A stretch of 64,000 nucleotides of DNA from NCBI RefSeq assembly GCF_036885195.1, contig NZ_CP133656.1:3844001-3908000 (forward strand), written 5' to 3'. Origin of the DNA: Pectobacterium cacticida (GTDB taxonomy: Bacteria; Pseudomonadota; Gammaproteobacteria; Enterobacterales; Enterobacteriaceae). The position numbers and the translations under genes were made by a program. Numbering within the stretch: position 1 is the first letter of the stretch; the number at the start of each line of letters is the position of its first letter. Below, one piece after another: positions 1-9,137 of the stretch. Under the pieces are notes generated by a model, which saw only the letters and a program-made list of their open reading frames with translations, was not told the DNA's origin and searched no databases.

Positions 1-1667
1 GGGGCGTTACCGTCCAGCTTTACACCTTACGCTCACAGCACAACTGGGGCGTGGGCGATTTTGGCGATCTGCGTCAGTTGGTGGAACAGGTCGCCCGGCG
101 CGGTGGCGCATTTGTGGGACTAAACCCGCTGCATTCACTGTATCCGGCGCTGCCAGATGCGGCTAGCCCTTACAGCCCATCATCACGCCACTGGCTGAAC
201 ATGATCTATATCGATGTTAACCGTGTCGATGATTTTCAACAGAGCGAGGAAGCACAGGAATGGTGGCGTCGTGAAGAGACACAAAGCGCGATTACCACGC
301 TGCGGGCGGGGCGCTGGGTCGATTATGGACCGGTAACAGAGCTTAAGTTAGCCGCCTTGCGGCTGGCTTACCGCTATTTCTCGACGCGCAGTGCATTGGA
401 TCCGCGGATTAGCGCCTTTCGCCAATTTGTGGTGAGCGGCGGGCAGAGCCTGCAACGTCAGGCGACATTCGATGCACTACAGGCTTACCTGAAAAAACAG
501 GGCGAGAATTATGCGGACTGGCACCAGTGGCCCGCCCGCTATCATGACGTTCACAGCGAAACGGTCATCGCATTCCGGCGTGCACATAGCGAGGAGATTA
601 CCTTTTATAGCTGGTTGCAATGGGTAGCCCATGAACAATTAGCGGATTGCTATGCGCACAGTAAACAGCTTGGCTTGCCGCTAGGGCTATATCGTGATTT
701 AGCCGTAGGCGTCTCACAAGGTGGGGCGGAAACCTGGGACGAGCGACAGTTATACTGTCTGGACGCCTCTATCGGGGCGCCGCCGGATCCGTTGGGGCCA
801 CAGGGGCAAAATTGGCAGCTTGCTCCGATGAACCCCACGATGATGCAGCTCCGAGGCTATCAACCTTTTATCGACGTTCTGCGTAGCAACATGGCGCACT
901 GTGGCGCATTGCGCCTCGATCATGTGATGTCGCTTTTTCGTCTGTGGTGGATACCTAAGGCCGAGCCAGCGGATAATGGCGCTTATGTTTATTACCCAAT
1001 CGACGATCTCCTGGCGGTACTGGCGTTGGAAAGCCAGCGCCATCGTTGCCTGATTATCGGCGAGGATTTAGGCACGGTACCGCCAGAACTCGTCCGCAAA
1101 TTGCAGAACTTCGGCATTTATTCCTACAAAGTACTGTTTTTTGAAAAGGACGAAGAAAACCATTTCCGCTCTCCGGAGGATTATCCGCGTCAGTCGATGG
1201 CAACCATTACGACACACGATCTTCCGACGCTACGCGGTTACTGGCAGGCGGTAGATTTATCGCTTGGACGAGAATTAGGACTATACCCGGAGGAAGCGCT
1301 ATTACGGGAGCAGATGCAACAACGCGAAAAAGCAAAACAGGGGCTGCTCGACGCCTTACACGCGTTCGGATTATTACCGCAGCGCGTTGGTCGCAACTCG
1401 GCGCTGACGACGATGGGCGCACCGTTGAGCCGCGGAGTCCATCGCTATATTGCCGATAGCGCGAGTGCATTAGTGGCGTTCCAGTTGGAGGATTGGCTGG
1501 ATATGGCTACGCCAGTCAATGTACCAGGCACCCACCGCGAATACCCCAACTGGCGTCGTAAACTTACGCGCCCACTGGAGTCGATCTTCACCGATCGCTG
1601 TCTTGAACGGTTGGTGAGGGATGTGGATTTGCGTCGTGGCGTACCGCTAAAAGCGCAGAAGACCTAA
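1..1667 (+). CDS. malQ: 4-alpha-glucanotransferase (amylomaltase), 5' end outside window
   Basis: This is the C-terminal three quarters of a GH77 amylomaltase, the cytoplasmic enzyme that disproportionates maltodextrins. The frame is open from base 3, so the true start lies upstream of the window. The GH77 catalytic segments are visible: LRLDHVMSLFRLWW holds the nucleophile Asp, IIGEDLGTVP the acid/base Glu, and TTHDLPTLRGYW the third carboxylate. The C-terminus (NVPGTHREYPNWRRKL) is typical of enterobacterial MalQ. Within the window it is followed by a hairpin and then by nfuA on the other strand. A GTG in frame at 51 could be mistaken for a start, but the residues before it (VQLYTLRSQHNWG) are conserved MalQ sequence. 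Confidence 0.95.
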   Translation, partial: GVTVQLYTLRSQHNWGVGDFGDLRQLVEQVARRGGAFVGLNPLHSLYPALPDAASPYSPSSRHWLNMIYIDVNRVDDFQQSEEAQEWWRREETQSAITTLRAGRWVDYGPVTELKLAALRLAYRYFSTRSALDPRISAFRQFVVSGGQSLQRQATFDALQAYLKKQGENYADWHQWPARYHDVHSETVIAFRRAHSEEITFYSWLQWVAHEQLADCYAHSKQLGLPLGLYRDLAVGVSQGGAETWDERQLYCLDASIGAPPDPLGPQGQNWQLAPMNPTMMQLRGYQPFIDVLRSNMAHCGALRLDHVMSLFRLWWIPKAEPADNGAYVYYPIDDLLAVLALESQRHRCLIIGEDLGTVPPELVRKLQNFGIYSYKVLFFEKDEENHFRSPEDYPRQSMATITTHDLPTLRGYWQAVDLSLGRELGLYPEEALLREQMQQREKAKQGLLDALHAFGLLPQRVGRNSALTTMGAPLSRGVHRYIADSASALVAFQLEDWLDMATPVNVPGTHREYPNWRRKLTRPLESIFTDRCLERLVRDVDLRRGVPLKAQKT

Positions 1668-1683
1668 AGTATCACGTACCACG

Positions 1684-1703
1684 CCTCCCCGACATCGGGG
1701 AGG
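1684..1703. terminator. GC-rich hairpin after malQ
   Basis: A perfect 8-bp stem (CCTCCCCG / CGGGGAGG) with a 4-nt loop lies 17 bp past the malQ stop, between converging malQ and nfuA. It has no strong T-run on either strand, so it may act as a 3' end stabiliser or a weak bidirectional terminator. Confidence 0.5.
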
Positions 1704-1744
1704 AACAAGGTCAATCAACTGAGGAAAAAATTAAGAGAAAAGGA

Positions 1745-2320
1745 TTAATAGTAGGAGTGTTCGCCGCGCTGATGTTCGGTGAGATCCCTCACGCCTTTCA
1801 GTTCAGGGAATTTTTCCAACAATTCTTTCTCAATCCCCTCTTTCAGGGTGTAATCCACCATAGAGCAGCCATTACAACCGCCGCCAAATTGCAGAATCGC
1901 CAAACCGTCATCGGTAATCTCCATCAGCGTAACGCGGCCACCGTGACCGGCTAACTGCGGGTTGATCTGTGATTGCAACACATACTCGACGCGCTCAATC
2001 AGCGGCGCATCGTCATCAACTTTACGCATTTTCGCGTTCGGCGCTTTCAGCGTAAGCTGAGACCCTAATTGGTCGGTAACGAAATCGATTTCAGCATCTT
2101 CCAGATACGGCGCGCTGAGTTCGTCCACGTAAGCGGAGATCTTATCGAACTTCAGTTCGGTATCGCTGGCCTCTACGGCATCCGGTGGGCAATACGAGAC
2201 GCCGCACTCGGCATTTGGCGTACCAGGGTTGATCACAAATACGCGGATCTGTGTGCCTTCTTCCTGTTTTGCCAACAGTTTCAGGAAATGCTCCTGAGCA
2301 GCATCGGTAATATGGATCAT
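1745..2320 (-). CDS. nfuA: Fe/S biogenesis protein NfuA
   Basis: At 191 aa it has the same length as E. coli NfuA. It has an N-terminal degenerate A-type carrier domain (about residues 1-100) without the usual cysteines, and a C-terminal Nfu domain with the cluster-binding CxxC in GGGCNGCSM near residues 149-152. Known role: it carries a [4Fe-4S] cluster, delivers it to apoproteins in the cytoplasm and supports iron limitation and oxidative stress tolerance. It lies downstream of gntX on the same strand with a gap of about 60 bp, as in E. coli. The full-length match leaves little doubt. Confidence 0.96.
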   Translation of the reverse strand: MIHITDAAQEHFLKLLAKQEEGTQIRVFVINPGTPNAECGVSYCPPDAVEASDTELKFDKISAYVDELSAPYLEDAEIDFVTDQLGSQLTLKAPNAKMRKVDDDAPLIERVEYVLQSQINPQLAGHGGRVTLMEITDDGLAILQFGGGCNGCSMVDYTLKEGIEKELLEKFPELKGVRDLTEHQRGEHSYY

Positions 2321-2380
2321 AATAGTAAGCTCAATAGTTGACTGTACTTGTCGGTTATAATACGCCCATCCTCCCTTCGA

Positions 2381-3082
2381 CTACAAGGTGCGGCATACGC
2401 ACCAGATTTGGACGCCAGCCGCGCCCTGCGCCAGCAGCAGGCGGCTGATCTCTGCGACGGTGCTGCCTGTCGTGACCACATCATCCACCACAACCACCTG
2501 CTGCCCTGACAGCGAAACATCACAAGAAAAAGCGCCTCGCAGGTTGCGCCGCCGCGCACCAGCGCTGAGCGTTTGCTGTAACGGCGTGCGTCGGGTACGC
2601 CGCAACTCACGTGGATCGTAAGCACAGTGTAACCACCGGGCAAGAGGACGAGCGAGCAGTTCGGTCTGATTGAAGCCCCGCCGCCATTGGCGATCTCGGT
2701 GCAAAGGGACAGTGAACAGGTGGTCAGGGCGAAACAGCAGATTGGGAACGGCGCATTTTCGCTCGCGGTAGGCCGTCTGCCAGCGCAATAACAGTTGCCG
2801 CGCAAGTACCGCCGCCAGTTCGGTTCTCGCGTGGAATTTAAACTGCTTCAATAATGTGTTGAACGGCGGCGCATAGTCGCTGATAAAAGTCATTGATTGC
2901 CAGGGCGGCGGATTGAGCAAACACCGTCCGCATTGGCGTGTCGGATCGCCGGCGGGCAAGCCACAGCGCGGGCAGCAAAGCGGAACACGCGGTAAATGGC
3001 GCTGACAATAGGTACAAATGCCCTGTTGGCTGAGGTGAAGCGGCAATAAGCATAGCCAGCAACGTGCGGCGATGGTTAACAT
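2381..3082 (-). CDS. gntX: ComF/GntX family phosphoribosyltransferase-like protein
   Basis: This 233-aa protein has a cysteine-rich N-terminus (CWLC, CTYC, CCPRCG, CGRC) that looks like a zinc-binding ComF head, and a C-terminal type I phosphoribosyltransferase fold with the PRPP-binding signature VVVVDDVVTTGSTV near residues 195-210. In E. coli the orthologue is gntX (yhgH), reported as needed for use of extracellular DNA as nutrient; its biochemical reaction is not established. Divergent from bioH and upstream of nfuA, the same synteny as in E. coli. The start ATG at 3082 matches the E. coli N-terminus MLT..CWLC. Confidence 0.93.
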   Translation of the reverse strand: MLTIAARCWLCLLPLHLSQQGICTYCQRHLPRVPLCCPRCGLPAGDPTRQCGRCLLNPPPWQSMTFISDYAPPFNTLLKQFKFHARTELAAVLARQLLLRWQTAYRERKCAVPNLLFRPDHLFTVPLHRDRQWRRGFNQTELLARPLARWLHCAYDPRELRRTRRTPLQQTLSAGARRRNLRGAFSCDVSLSGQQVVVVDDVVTTGSTVAEISRLLLAQGAAGVQIWCVCRTL

Positions 3083-3161
3083 AGTTTTTCCCTCAATAGG
3101 GGTTTCATTGAAATATTCTCCTGGATGCGAGCGTCAAGGAGCTGAGAAAGGAAGATAGCGG

Positions 3162-3929
3162 ATGGCAGCATTGTATTGGCAGACTGAAGGTTCAGGAAAG
3201 AGAGATCTTGTGTTGCTGCACGGATGGGGACTGAATGCACAAGTATGGCAGAGCCTGGTGCCGCGACTCGCCCCGCATTTTCGTCTGCATCGGGTCGATT
3301 TGCCGGGGTATGGCAGGAGTCAGGGATTTGGGCCGATGTCGCTGGGTGATATGGCCGAGCAGGTGCTGCGGTCAGCGCCGGAATGCGCCGTGTGGCTGGG
3401 GTGGTCACTGGGTGGACTCGTTGCCAGTCAGATTGCGCTGCGCGCACCTGAGCGGGTGCAAAAGCTGATTACCGTGGCATCATCGCCCTGTTTTAGCGCG
3501 CAGGACGGCTGGCCCGGTATTAAACCGAGCGTATTACAAGGCTTTCAGCAGCAGCTCAGCGAGGATTTTCAACGCACGATCGAGCGGTTTCTGGCGCTGC
3601 AAACGCTAGGAACGGCGAGTGCGCGTCAGGATGCCCGACGCTTAAAAAGCGTGGTGCTGGAGCAGCCGATGCCGACCGTCGCGGTATTAAACGGTGGGCT
3701 GACAATCTTGCGCGAAACAGATTTACGCCAGCCGTTAACCGACCTGACCATACCCTTCCTGCGCCTCTATGGTGCCTTAGACGGTCTGGTGCCGCGTAAG
3801 GTCGCCGGATTGCTGGATGTCCAATGGCCGAATTCGATATCGGTCATCGTGCCCAAGGCCGCGCATGCGCCGTTTATTTCGCATCCCGATATTTTTACCG
3901 AGCGGGTCATCGCGTTTGCAGCAGCATAG
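3162..3929 (+). CDS. bioH: Pimeloyl-[ACP] methyl ester carboxylesterase BioH
   Basis: This 255-aa alpha/beta hydrolase has the nucleophile elbow GWSLGG (Ser about residue 80), an oxyanion-hole segment LLHGWGLNAQVW, the acid Asp in LYGALDGLVPR and the catalytic His in KAAHAPFISHP. Known role: it hydrolyses pimeloyl-ACP methyl ester to end the pimelate stage of biotin synthesis in the cytoplasm. It is divergent from gntX as in E. coli. Unlike the bioABFCD operon it sits alone, which is the usual arrangement for enterobacterial bioH. Confidence 0.95.
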   Translation: MAALYWQTEGSGKRDLVLLHGWGLNAQVWQSLVPRLAPHFRLHRVDLPGYGRSQGFGPMSLGDMAEQVLRSAPECAVWLGWSLGGLVASQIALRAPERVQKLITVASSPCFSAQDGWPGIKPSVLQGFQQQLSEDFQRTIERFLALQTLGTASARQDARRLKSVVLEQPMPTVAVLNGGLTILRETDLRQPLTDLTIPFLRLYGALDGLVPRKVAGLLDVQWPNSISVIVPKAAHAPFISHPDIFTERVIAFAAA

Positions 3930-3954
3930 CCGACGATAATTTACATTTTCTCCT

Positions 3955-3975
3955 CAATTTCTCCACGATTTAGCC
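3955..3975 (+). promoter_or_regulatory. Candidate BaeR-type box upstream of acrD
   Basis: The bases TTTCTCCACGATT resemble the BaeR recognition sequence TTTTTCTCCATNATTGGC known from E. coli acrD and mdtA promoters, with TCTCCA and ATT conserved and the last part divergent. It lies about 180 bp before the acrD start. Identification rests on partial similarity plus the fact that E. coli acrD is a BaeSR target. Confidence 0.35.
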
Positions 3976-4010
3976 GCCGTTGGCAGGTAAGGTAATCTGG
4001 CAACCTATAT

Positions 4011-4044
4011 GCAGGTAATCTCTGGATGCAGGCTATCTCTGGGT
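4011..4044 (+). repeat. Imperfect 17-bp tandem direct repeat in acrD leader
   Basis: GCAGGTAATCTCTGGAT (4011-4027) is followed directly by GCAGGCTATCTCTGGGT (4028-4044), with three mismatches. A partial third copy (GCAGGTAAGGTAATCTGG) lies just upstream near 3983-4000. Function is unknown; it may be a regulator-binding array or simple slippage. Confidence 0.6.
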
Positions 4045-4151
4045 CGAGCGCATCCTATTGCGATCGAACATCTGTTGTGATCGCGCCTAATTAATAAGTA
4101 GGCTGTCCGTAAAACGGCTACATCTAAACATGGCTGAGGAGTATAGAAGCG

Positions 4152-7100
4152 ATGGCGAATTTCTTTGTCGACCGTCCTATTTTTGCGTGGGTGCTGGCTA
4201 TACTTCTCAGCCTGGGCGGCATATTGGCGGTTACATCATTGCCGCTGGAACAATATCCCGACCTGGCGCCGCCGAGCGTGCGGATCACGGCAAACTACCC
4301 TGGCGCATCGGCGCAGACGGTAGAAAATACCGTGACACAGGTTATCGAGCAGAGCATGACCGGGCTGGATAACCTGATGTACATGTCCTCCAACAGCAGC
4401 AATAACGGGCAAGCCCGCATCATGCTCACCTTCGAGGCGGGCACCGATCCCGATGAAGCTCGTCAGCAGGTACAGAATCAGCTTCAATCTGCCATCCGCA
4501 AACTACCGCAGGACGTGCAGCAGCAGGGCGTCACCGTCAGTAAAACCGGCGACACCAATATCCTCATGGTGGCGTTTGTCTCTACCGATGGCAGCATGGA
4601 TAAACAGGACATCGCCGATTATGTCGCCACGAATATTCAGGAACCAATTAGTCGTATCAGCGGTGTGGGCGAAGTAGATGCTTACGGCTCGCAGTATGCG
4701 ATGCGCATCTGGCTGGATCCGGCCAAGTTAATGGAATATGCGCTAACGACCAGCGACGTGGTGCAGGCGATCGAATCACAGAACAGCCAGGTTTCCGTGG
4801 GGCAGGTCGGCGGTGTACCTTCGGTAGACAATCAGGCACTTAACGCCACCATCAACGCGCAATCGCTGTTACAAACGCCGCAGCAGTTTCGTGATATCAC
4901 GCTGCGCGTCAATCAAGACGGCTCTGCCGTCACGCTGGGCAATGTCGCACAAGTGGAACTTGGCGCCGAACGTTACGATTTTCTCAGCCGTTTCAACGGT
5001 CAGCCTGCGTCCGGTCTGGGAGTGAAACTGGCATCCGGCGCGAATGAACTGGAAACCGATACGCGCGTCAGAGAGCGTATTGCAGAACTGGCGCCGTTCT
5101 TTCCTCATGGGCTGGAAGCCAAAATCGCCTTCGAAACCTCTCCCTTTGTTAAAGCGTCAATTACGGATGTCGTGAAAACGCTGTTTGAAGCGGTGCTGTT
5201 AGTCTTTTTAGTGATGTATCTGTTTTTGCAGAATTTTCGCGCCACACTCATTCCTACGATTGCCGTACCGGTGGTATTACTCGGGACATTTGCCGTGCTA
5301 TACCTCTGCGGATTCAGCCTCAATACGCTAACCATGTTCGCGATGGTGCTGGCGATTGGCTTGCTAGTGGACGACGCCATTGTGGTGGTAGAGAACGTAG
5401 AGCGAGTCATGAGTGAGGAAGGGCTCTCGCCACGAGAGGCAACGCGCAAATCAATGGGCCAGGTGCAGGGAGCGCTGATCGGGATTGCACTGGTGCTGTC
5501 CGCTGTATTTGTGCCCATGGCCTTCTTTGGCGGCACGACGGGAGCCATTTACCGCCAGTTTTCCATCACGATCGTGACATCGATGATTCTGTCAGTGCTG
5601 GTTGCAATGATCCTGACGCCTGCGCTGTGCGCGACACTACTCAAGCCGCTGGCTAAAGGACAGCACCATGACCGTAAGGGGTTCTTCGGCTGGTTTAACC
5701 GAAGCTTCACCCGTACATCGCTGAAATACGAACGCGGTGTAGGCAAGATTTTGCTTCATAGCGGGCGCTGGCTACTGTTGTACATGGGCATCATCGGCGT
5801 AATGATTTTTTTATTTTTCCGCCTGCCGACGTCATTTCTGCCGCAGGAAGATCGGGGCATATTCACCACGCAAGTCCAGCTACCGCCCGGTTCAACACAA
5901 CAGCAGACCTTACAGGTGGTCAACAAGATTGAGCAGTACTATCTCACGCAGGAAAAAGACACGGTGACATCGGTGTTCTCCACCATTGGATCTGGGCCGG
6001 GGGGCAATGGGCAGAATGTGGCGCGGCTGTTCGTGCGGCTCAAAGACTGGAGTGAACGCACCACGCCAGAGAGTTCGTCGTTTGCCGTGATCGAACGCGC
6101 CACCAAAGCATTTCGCCATATTAAGGAAGCCCGCGTATTCGCCAGTAGCCCGCCGTCCATTAATGGACTAGGGAGTGCGGCGGGTTTTGCTATGCGATTG
6201 CAGGATCGCGGCGGGTTGGGGCACGATGCGCTGATGGCGGCACGGGATCAACTGTTGAGCATGGCCGACGGCAACCCTGAACTGACACGCGTGCGTCACA
6301 ATGGGCTGGATGACGGCGCACAACTGCGGATTCATATCGATCAGCGCAAGGCTCAAGCGCTGGGTGTCTCGGTGGATGACATTAATAACACGTTAAAAAC
6401 GGGATGGGGATCAACCTATGTCAATGATTTCCTGGATCGTGGTCGTGTGAAAAAAGTCTATGTTCAGGCGGCAGCGAAATTCCGTATGCTGCCGGATGAT
6501 ATCAGTAAGTGGTACGTGCGTAACAACCGCGGCGGCATGGTGCCGTTTAGCGCCTTTGCACAAACCGACTGGGAAACCGGATCGCCGCGTCTTGAGCGTT
6601 ACAACGGTTATTCATCACTGGAGATTGTCGGTGAAGCAATGCCGGGCGTGAGTACCGGAACGGCGATGGCGGTGATGGAATCGCTGGTGGCCAAGCTACC
6701 ACAAGGTTTTGGTTTAGAGTGGACGGGGATGTCGTTGCAGGAACGCTTGAGCGGAGCGCAAGCACCAGCGCTCTATGCCATTTCGCTGCTGGTGGTGTTC
6801 CTGTGTTTGGCGGCATTGTATGAAAGCTGGACGGTGCCGTTTTCCGTCATGCTGGTGGTGCCTATGGGCGTGCTGGGCGCGCTGGCGGCAACTCTGGCGC
6901 GCGGGTTAGAGAACGATGTCTATTTCCAGGTTGGGCTATTGACGGTGGTGGGGCTCTCGGCGAAGAACGCCATTCTAATTGTGGAATTCGCCAACGAGAT
7001 GAACCAGAAAGGGAAAGACCTGGTTGACGCCACGCTGGAGGCCTCGCGTCAGCGGTTACGACCCATTTTAATGACGTCGCTGGCCTTTATTTTCGGCGTG

Positions 7101-7265
7101 CTACCGATGGCGACCAGCAGCGGCGCCGGCTCTGCCAGCCAGCATGCGGTGGGAACGGGCGTGATCGGCGGCATGTTAGCCGCCACCTTTCTCGCCATCT
7201 TCTTCGTACCGCTATTTTTTGTCGTGGTACGCCGCCGGTTTCCGTTGAAGGATAAGGCGCACTAG
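4152..7265 (+). CDS. acrD: RND multidrug efflux transporter AcrD
   Basis: This inner-membrane RND pump is 1037 aa, exactly the length of E. coli AcrD, which it matches nearly throughout (MAN.FFVDRPIFAWVLAILL at the N-terminus, FVPLFFVVVRRRFPLK at the C-terminus). The proton-relay residues are present: the DD pair in TM4 (GLLVDDAIVVVENVE) and the Lys in TM10 (GLSAKNAILIVEFANE). Two large periplasmic loops follow TM1 and TM7. Known role: AcrD works with AcrA and TolC and exports aminoglycosides, anionic beta-lactams, bile salts and novobiocin. There is no adaptor gene beside it, also as in E. coli. A GGAG ribosome site lies about 10 bp before ATG 4152. Confidence 0.94.
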   Translation: MANFFVDRPIFAWVLAILLSLGGILAVTSLPLEQYPDLAPPSVRITANYPGASAQTVENTVTQVIEQSMTGLDNLMYMSSNSSNNGQARIMLTFEAGTDPDEARQQVQNQLQSAIRKLPQDVQQQGVTVSKTGDTNILMVAFVSTDGSMDKQDIADYVATNIQEPISRISGVGEVDAYGSQYAMRIWLDPAKLMEYALTTSDVVQAIESQNSQVSVGQVGGVPSVDNQALNATINAQSLLQTPQQFRDITLRVNQDGSAVTLGNVAQVELGAERYDFLSRFNGQPASGLGVKLASGANELETDTRVRERIAELAPFFPHGLEAKIAFETSPFVKASITDVVKTLFEAVLLVFLVMYLFLQNFRATLIPTIAVPVVLLGTFAVLYLCGFSLNTLTMFAMVLAIGLLVDDAIVVVENVERVMSEEGLSPREATRKSMGQVQGALIGIALVLSAVFVPMAFFGGTTGAIYRQFSITIVTSMILSVLVAMILTPALCATLLKPLAKGQHHDRKGFFGWFNRSFTRTSLKYERGVGKILLHSGRWLLLYMGIIGVMIFLFFRLPTSFLPQEDRGIFTTQVQLPPGSTQQQTLQVVNKIEQYYLTQEKDTVTSVFSTIGSGPGGNGQNVARLFVRLKDWSERTTPESSSFAVIERATKAFRHIKEARVFASSPPSINGLGSAAGFAMRLQDRGGLGHDALMAARDQLLSMADGNPELTRVRHNGLDDGAQLRIHIDQRKAQALGVSVDDINNTLKTGWGSTYVNDFLDRGRVKKVYVQAAAKFRMLPDDISKWYVRNNRGGMVPFSAFAQTDWETGSPRLERYNGYSSLEIVGEAMPGVSTGTAMAVMESLVAKLPQGFGLEWTGMSLQERLSGAQAPALYAISLLVVFLCLAALYESWTVPFSVMLVVPMGVLGALAATLARGLENDVYFQVGLLTVVGLSAKNAILIVEFANEMNQKGKDLVDATLEASRQRLRPILMTSLAFIFGVLPMATSSGAGSASQHAVGTGVIGGMLAATFLAIFFVPLFFVVVRRRFPLKDKAH

Positions 7266-7287
7266 AACTATGTCACTAGAACTATGT
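7260..7287 (+). repeat. 14-bp tandem duplication across the acrD stop codon
   Basis: CACTAGAACTATGT occurs twice back to back (7260-7273 and 7274-7287). The first copy contains the last His codon and the TAG stop of acrD. It is probably a recent slippage duplication. Confidence 0.8.
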
Positions 7288-7310
7288 ACAGATGCAATAA
7301 TTTAGAATGA

Positions 7311-7339
7311 AGGTCATCAAACTGTAAGAAAAGGTAACT
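7311..7339 (+). promoter_or_regulatory. Candidate Pho box upstream of the alkaline phosphatase
   Basis: Heptamers AGGTCAT, CTGTAAG and GGTAACT are spaced 11 bp apart with A-rich 4-bp gaps (CAAA, AAAA), 41-69 bp before the start codon. This matches the architecture of PhoB sites (CTGTCAT-N4 repeats), each of the first two heptamers agreeing at 5 of 7 positions. The third is poor. Confidence 0.5.
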
Positions 7340-7379
7340 ACGTTATGTTCTGCTAAACTACGCAACCAAGGACATAACA

Positions 7380-9125
7380 ATGAACGCTCGCTGGTTACTA
7401 CCTTTACTGATTTCAGCCGCGCTGCCGGGAATAGCGCAGGCTCAGGCTATTTACCCCATTGATCGCGCAACCATGTTGGCAGGTGGGAAATTCGATTTTA
7501 AAGTTGAATTTGATGAAGTGCTCAAGCCACAAGATGTCCGTATCCTGATCAACGGCAAAGATTACCAAGAGGTGCTGGGAAAAACGGCTTCGTTTGTCGA
7601 ACGTGAGGATGGCGGGAATGCCTCCACGATTTGGGTGCGCGACGTAACACTGCCAGAAGCAGGCAAGTACGTGGTAGAAGCGCAAGCCAAAGGCAAAAAG
7701 ACCCAGGTAAACTGGGAAGTTTATTCGACGACTGGCACACGTAAAGCCAAGAACGTCATTCTGTTTATCGGCGATGGCTTATCTGTCGCACACCGTACCG
7801 GCGCACGTATCCTTTCCAAAGGGATAACGGAAGGGAAAGCGGATGGCCGTCTGGCTATGGATGACCTGCAATACATGGCGTTTGGTGGGACATCCAGTAC
7901 CGATTCGATTGCCGCCGACAGCGCCAATACCATGAGCGCCTATATGACCGGGCACAAATCCGGGGTGAACGCGCTGGGCGTGTATGTCAGCCGTAGCAAA
8001 AACTCGCTGGATCACCCGAAGCAGGAAACGTTGGGTGAGTTGCTGACCCGCTCGACCAAGATGTCGATTGGCGTCGTCAGCGACGCTGAACTGGAAGATG
8101 CCACACCGGCCGCCGTGGTTTCTCATACTCGCCGTCGCGCCGACAAAGCCGAAATCGTCGAGATGTTCTACAACGTGAAACCCACCGTTATGCTGGGCGG
8201 CGGCTCGGCTTACTTCCTGCCGAAAAGCACGCCGGGTTCGAAACGTAAAGATGAAACCAACTACGTCGAAAAATTCCAGCAGGCAGGTTACACCCTGGTG
8301 ACCGATGCAGATTCACTGAAGAAGAACGCGGCACAAGCGACCAAGCTGTTGGGGCTGTTCCACACCGGTAATATGGATGGCGTGATGGATCGTCGCTTCC
8401 TGAAAAACGATGTGACTAAGAAATTCCCTAACCAACCGGATCTCACGGACATGACGCAGGCCGCGCTGGATGTGTTGTCCAAAAATCAGGACGGCTTCTT
8501 CCTGATGGTCGAATCCGCACTGATCGACAAAGCCTCTCACCCGCTGGATTGGGAGCGTGCGTTTACCAATACCATCATGCTGGATCAGTCTGTCGCTATC
8601 GCCAAGAAATTCGCGGAGAAAAATCCCGATACTATGATCATCGTGACCGGTGACCATACGCACGGCCTGTCGATCATCGGTACAGTTGATGACAACAAGC
8701 CTGGCACCGACATGCGTGAGAAGGTTGGCGTCTATGAAGATGCTGGCTATCCCAACTATAAAGATGCCAATAATGACGGCTACCCAGATGATTTGAACGT
8801 CTCCAAGCGTCTGGCGGTGTTCTTCAACAACTATCCTGACTACTACGAAACCTTCCGTCCGAAACTGGATGGCCAGTTCGTCCCGGCTATCAAGAACGAA
8901 AAAGACGAATATGTTGCCAATAAGGCCTACGAGAACGTACCGGGCGCGGTCTTCCGTGAAGGGATCCTGCCACGCTCTACCGATACCGGCGTTCATGCCG
9001 TTGACGATATGGTGATCCAGGCTAGTGGCCCCGGTGCTGAACGCATTCGTGGCTACATGGAAAACACCGAACTGTTCCGCGTGATTGTTGATGCGCTGGC
9101 CGTCAAACCACAAGACAAACAGTAA
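7380..9125 (+). CDS. Secreted alkaline phosphatase (PhoA superfamily)
   Basis: This 581-aa protein has a Sec signal peptide ending near AQA (residues 20-22). A short N-terminal domain (about residues 25-120) precedes the phosphatase fold. Metal and nucleophile segments are present: ILFIGDGLS (metal Asp), ADSANTMSAYMTGHKSG with the nucleophile Ser near residue 181, ESALIDKASH and IIVTGDHTHG (metal ligands). DANNDGYPDDLN resembles a calcium-binding loop. Members of this family hydrolyse phosphomonoesters in the periplasm using zinc and magnesium. It is considerably longer than E. coli PhoA (471 aa). The gene is followed after 12 bp by a transporter set that looks metal-linked, and a Pho-box-like array lies upstream. 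Confidence 0.88.
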   Translation: MNARWLLPLLISAALPGIAQAQAIYPIDRATMLAGGKFDFKVEFDEVLKPQDVRILINGKDYQEVLGKTASFVEREDGGNASTIWVRDVTLPEAGKYVVEAQAKGKKTQVNWEVYSTTGTRKAKNVILFIGDGLSVAHRTGARILSKGITEGKADGRLAMDDLQYMAFGGTSSTDSIAADSANTMSAYMTGHKSGVNALGVYVSRSKNSLDHPKQETLGELLTRSTKMSIGVVSDAELEDATPAAVVSHTRRRADKAEIVEMFYNVKPTVMLGGGSAYFLPKSTPGSKRKDETNYVEKFQQAGYTLVTDADSLKKNAAQATKLLGLFHTGNMDGVMDRRFLKNDVTKKFPNQPDLTDMTQAALDVLSKNQDGFFLMVESALIDKASHPLDWERAFTNTIMLDQSVAIAKKFAEKNPDTMIIVTGDHTHGLSIIGTVDDNKPGTDMREKVGVYEDAGYPNYKDANNDGYPDDLNVSKRLAVFFNNYPDYYETFRPKLDGQFVPAIKNEKDEYVANKAYENVPGAVFREGILPRSTDTGVHAVDDMVIQASGPGAERIRGYMENTELFRVIVDALAVKPQDKQ

Positions 9126-9137
9126 TTCTACGACGCG

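Noticed and set aside
8313..9113. 266-aa open frame antisense to the alkaline phosphatase
   Set aside because: It mirrors codon structure of the phosphatase, has no ribosome site, and its product resembles no known protein.
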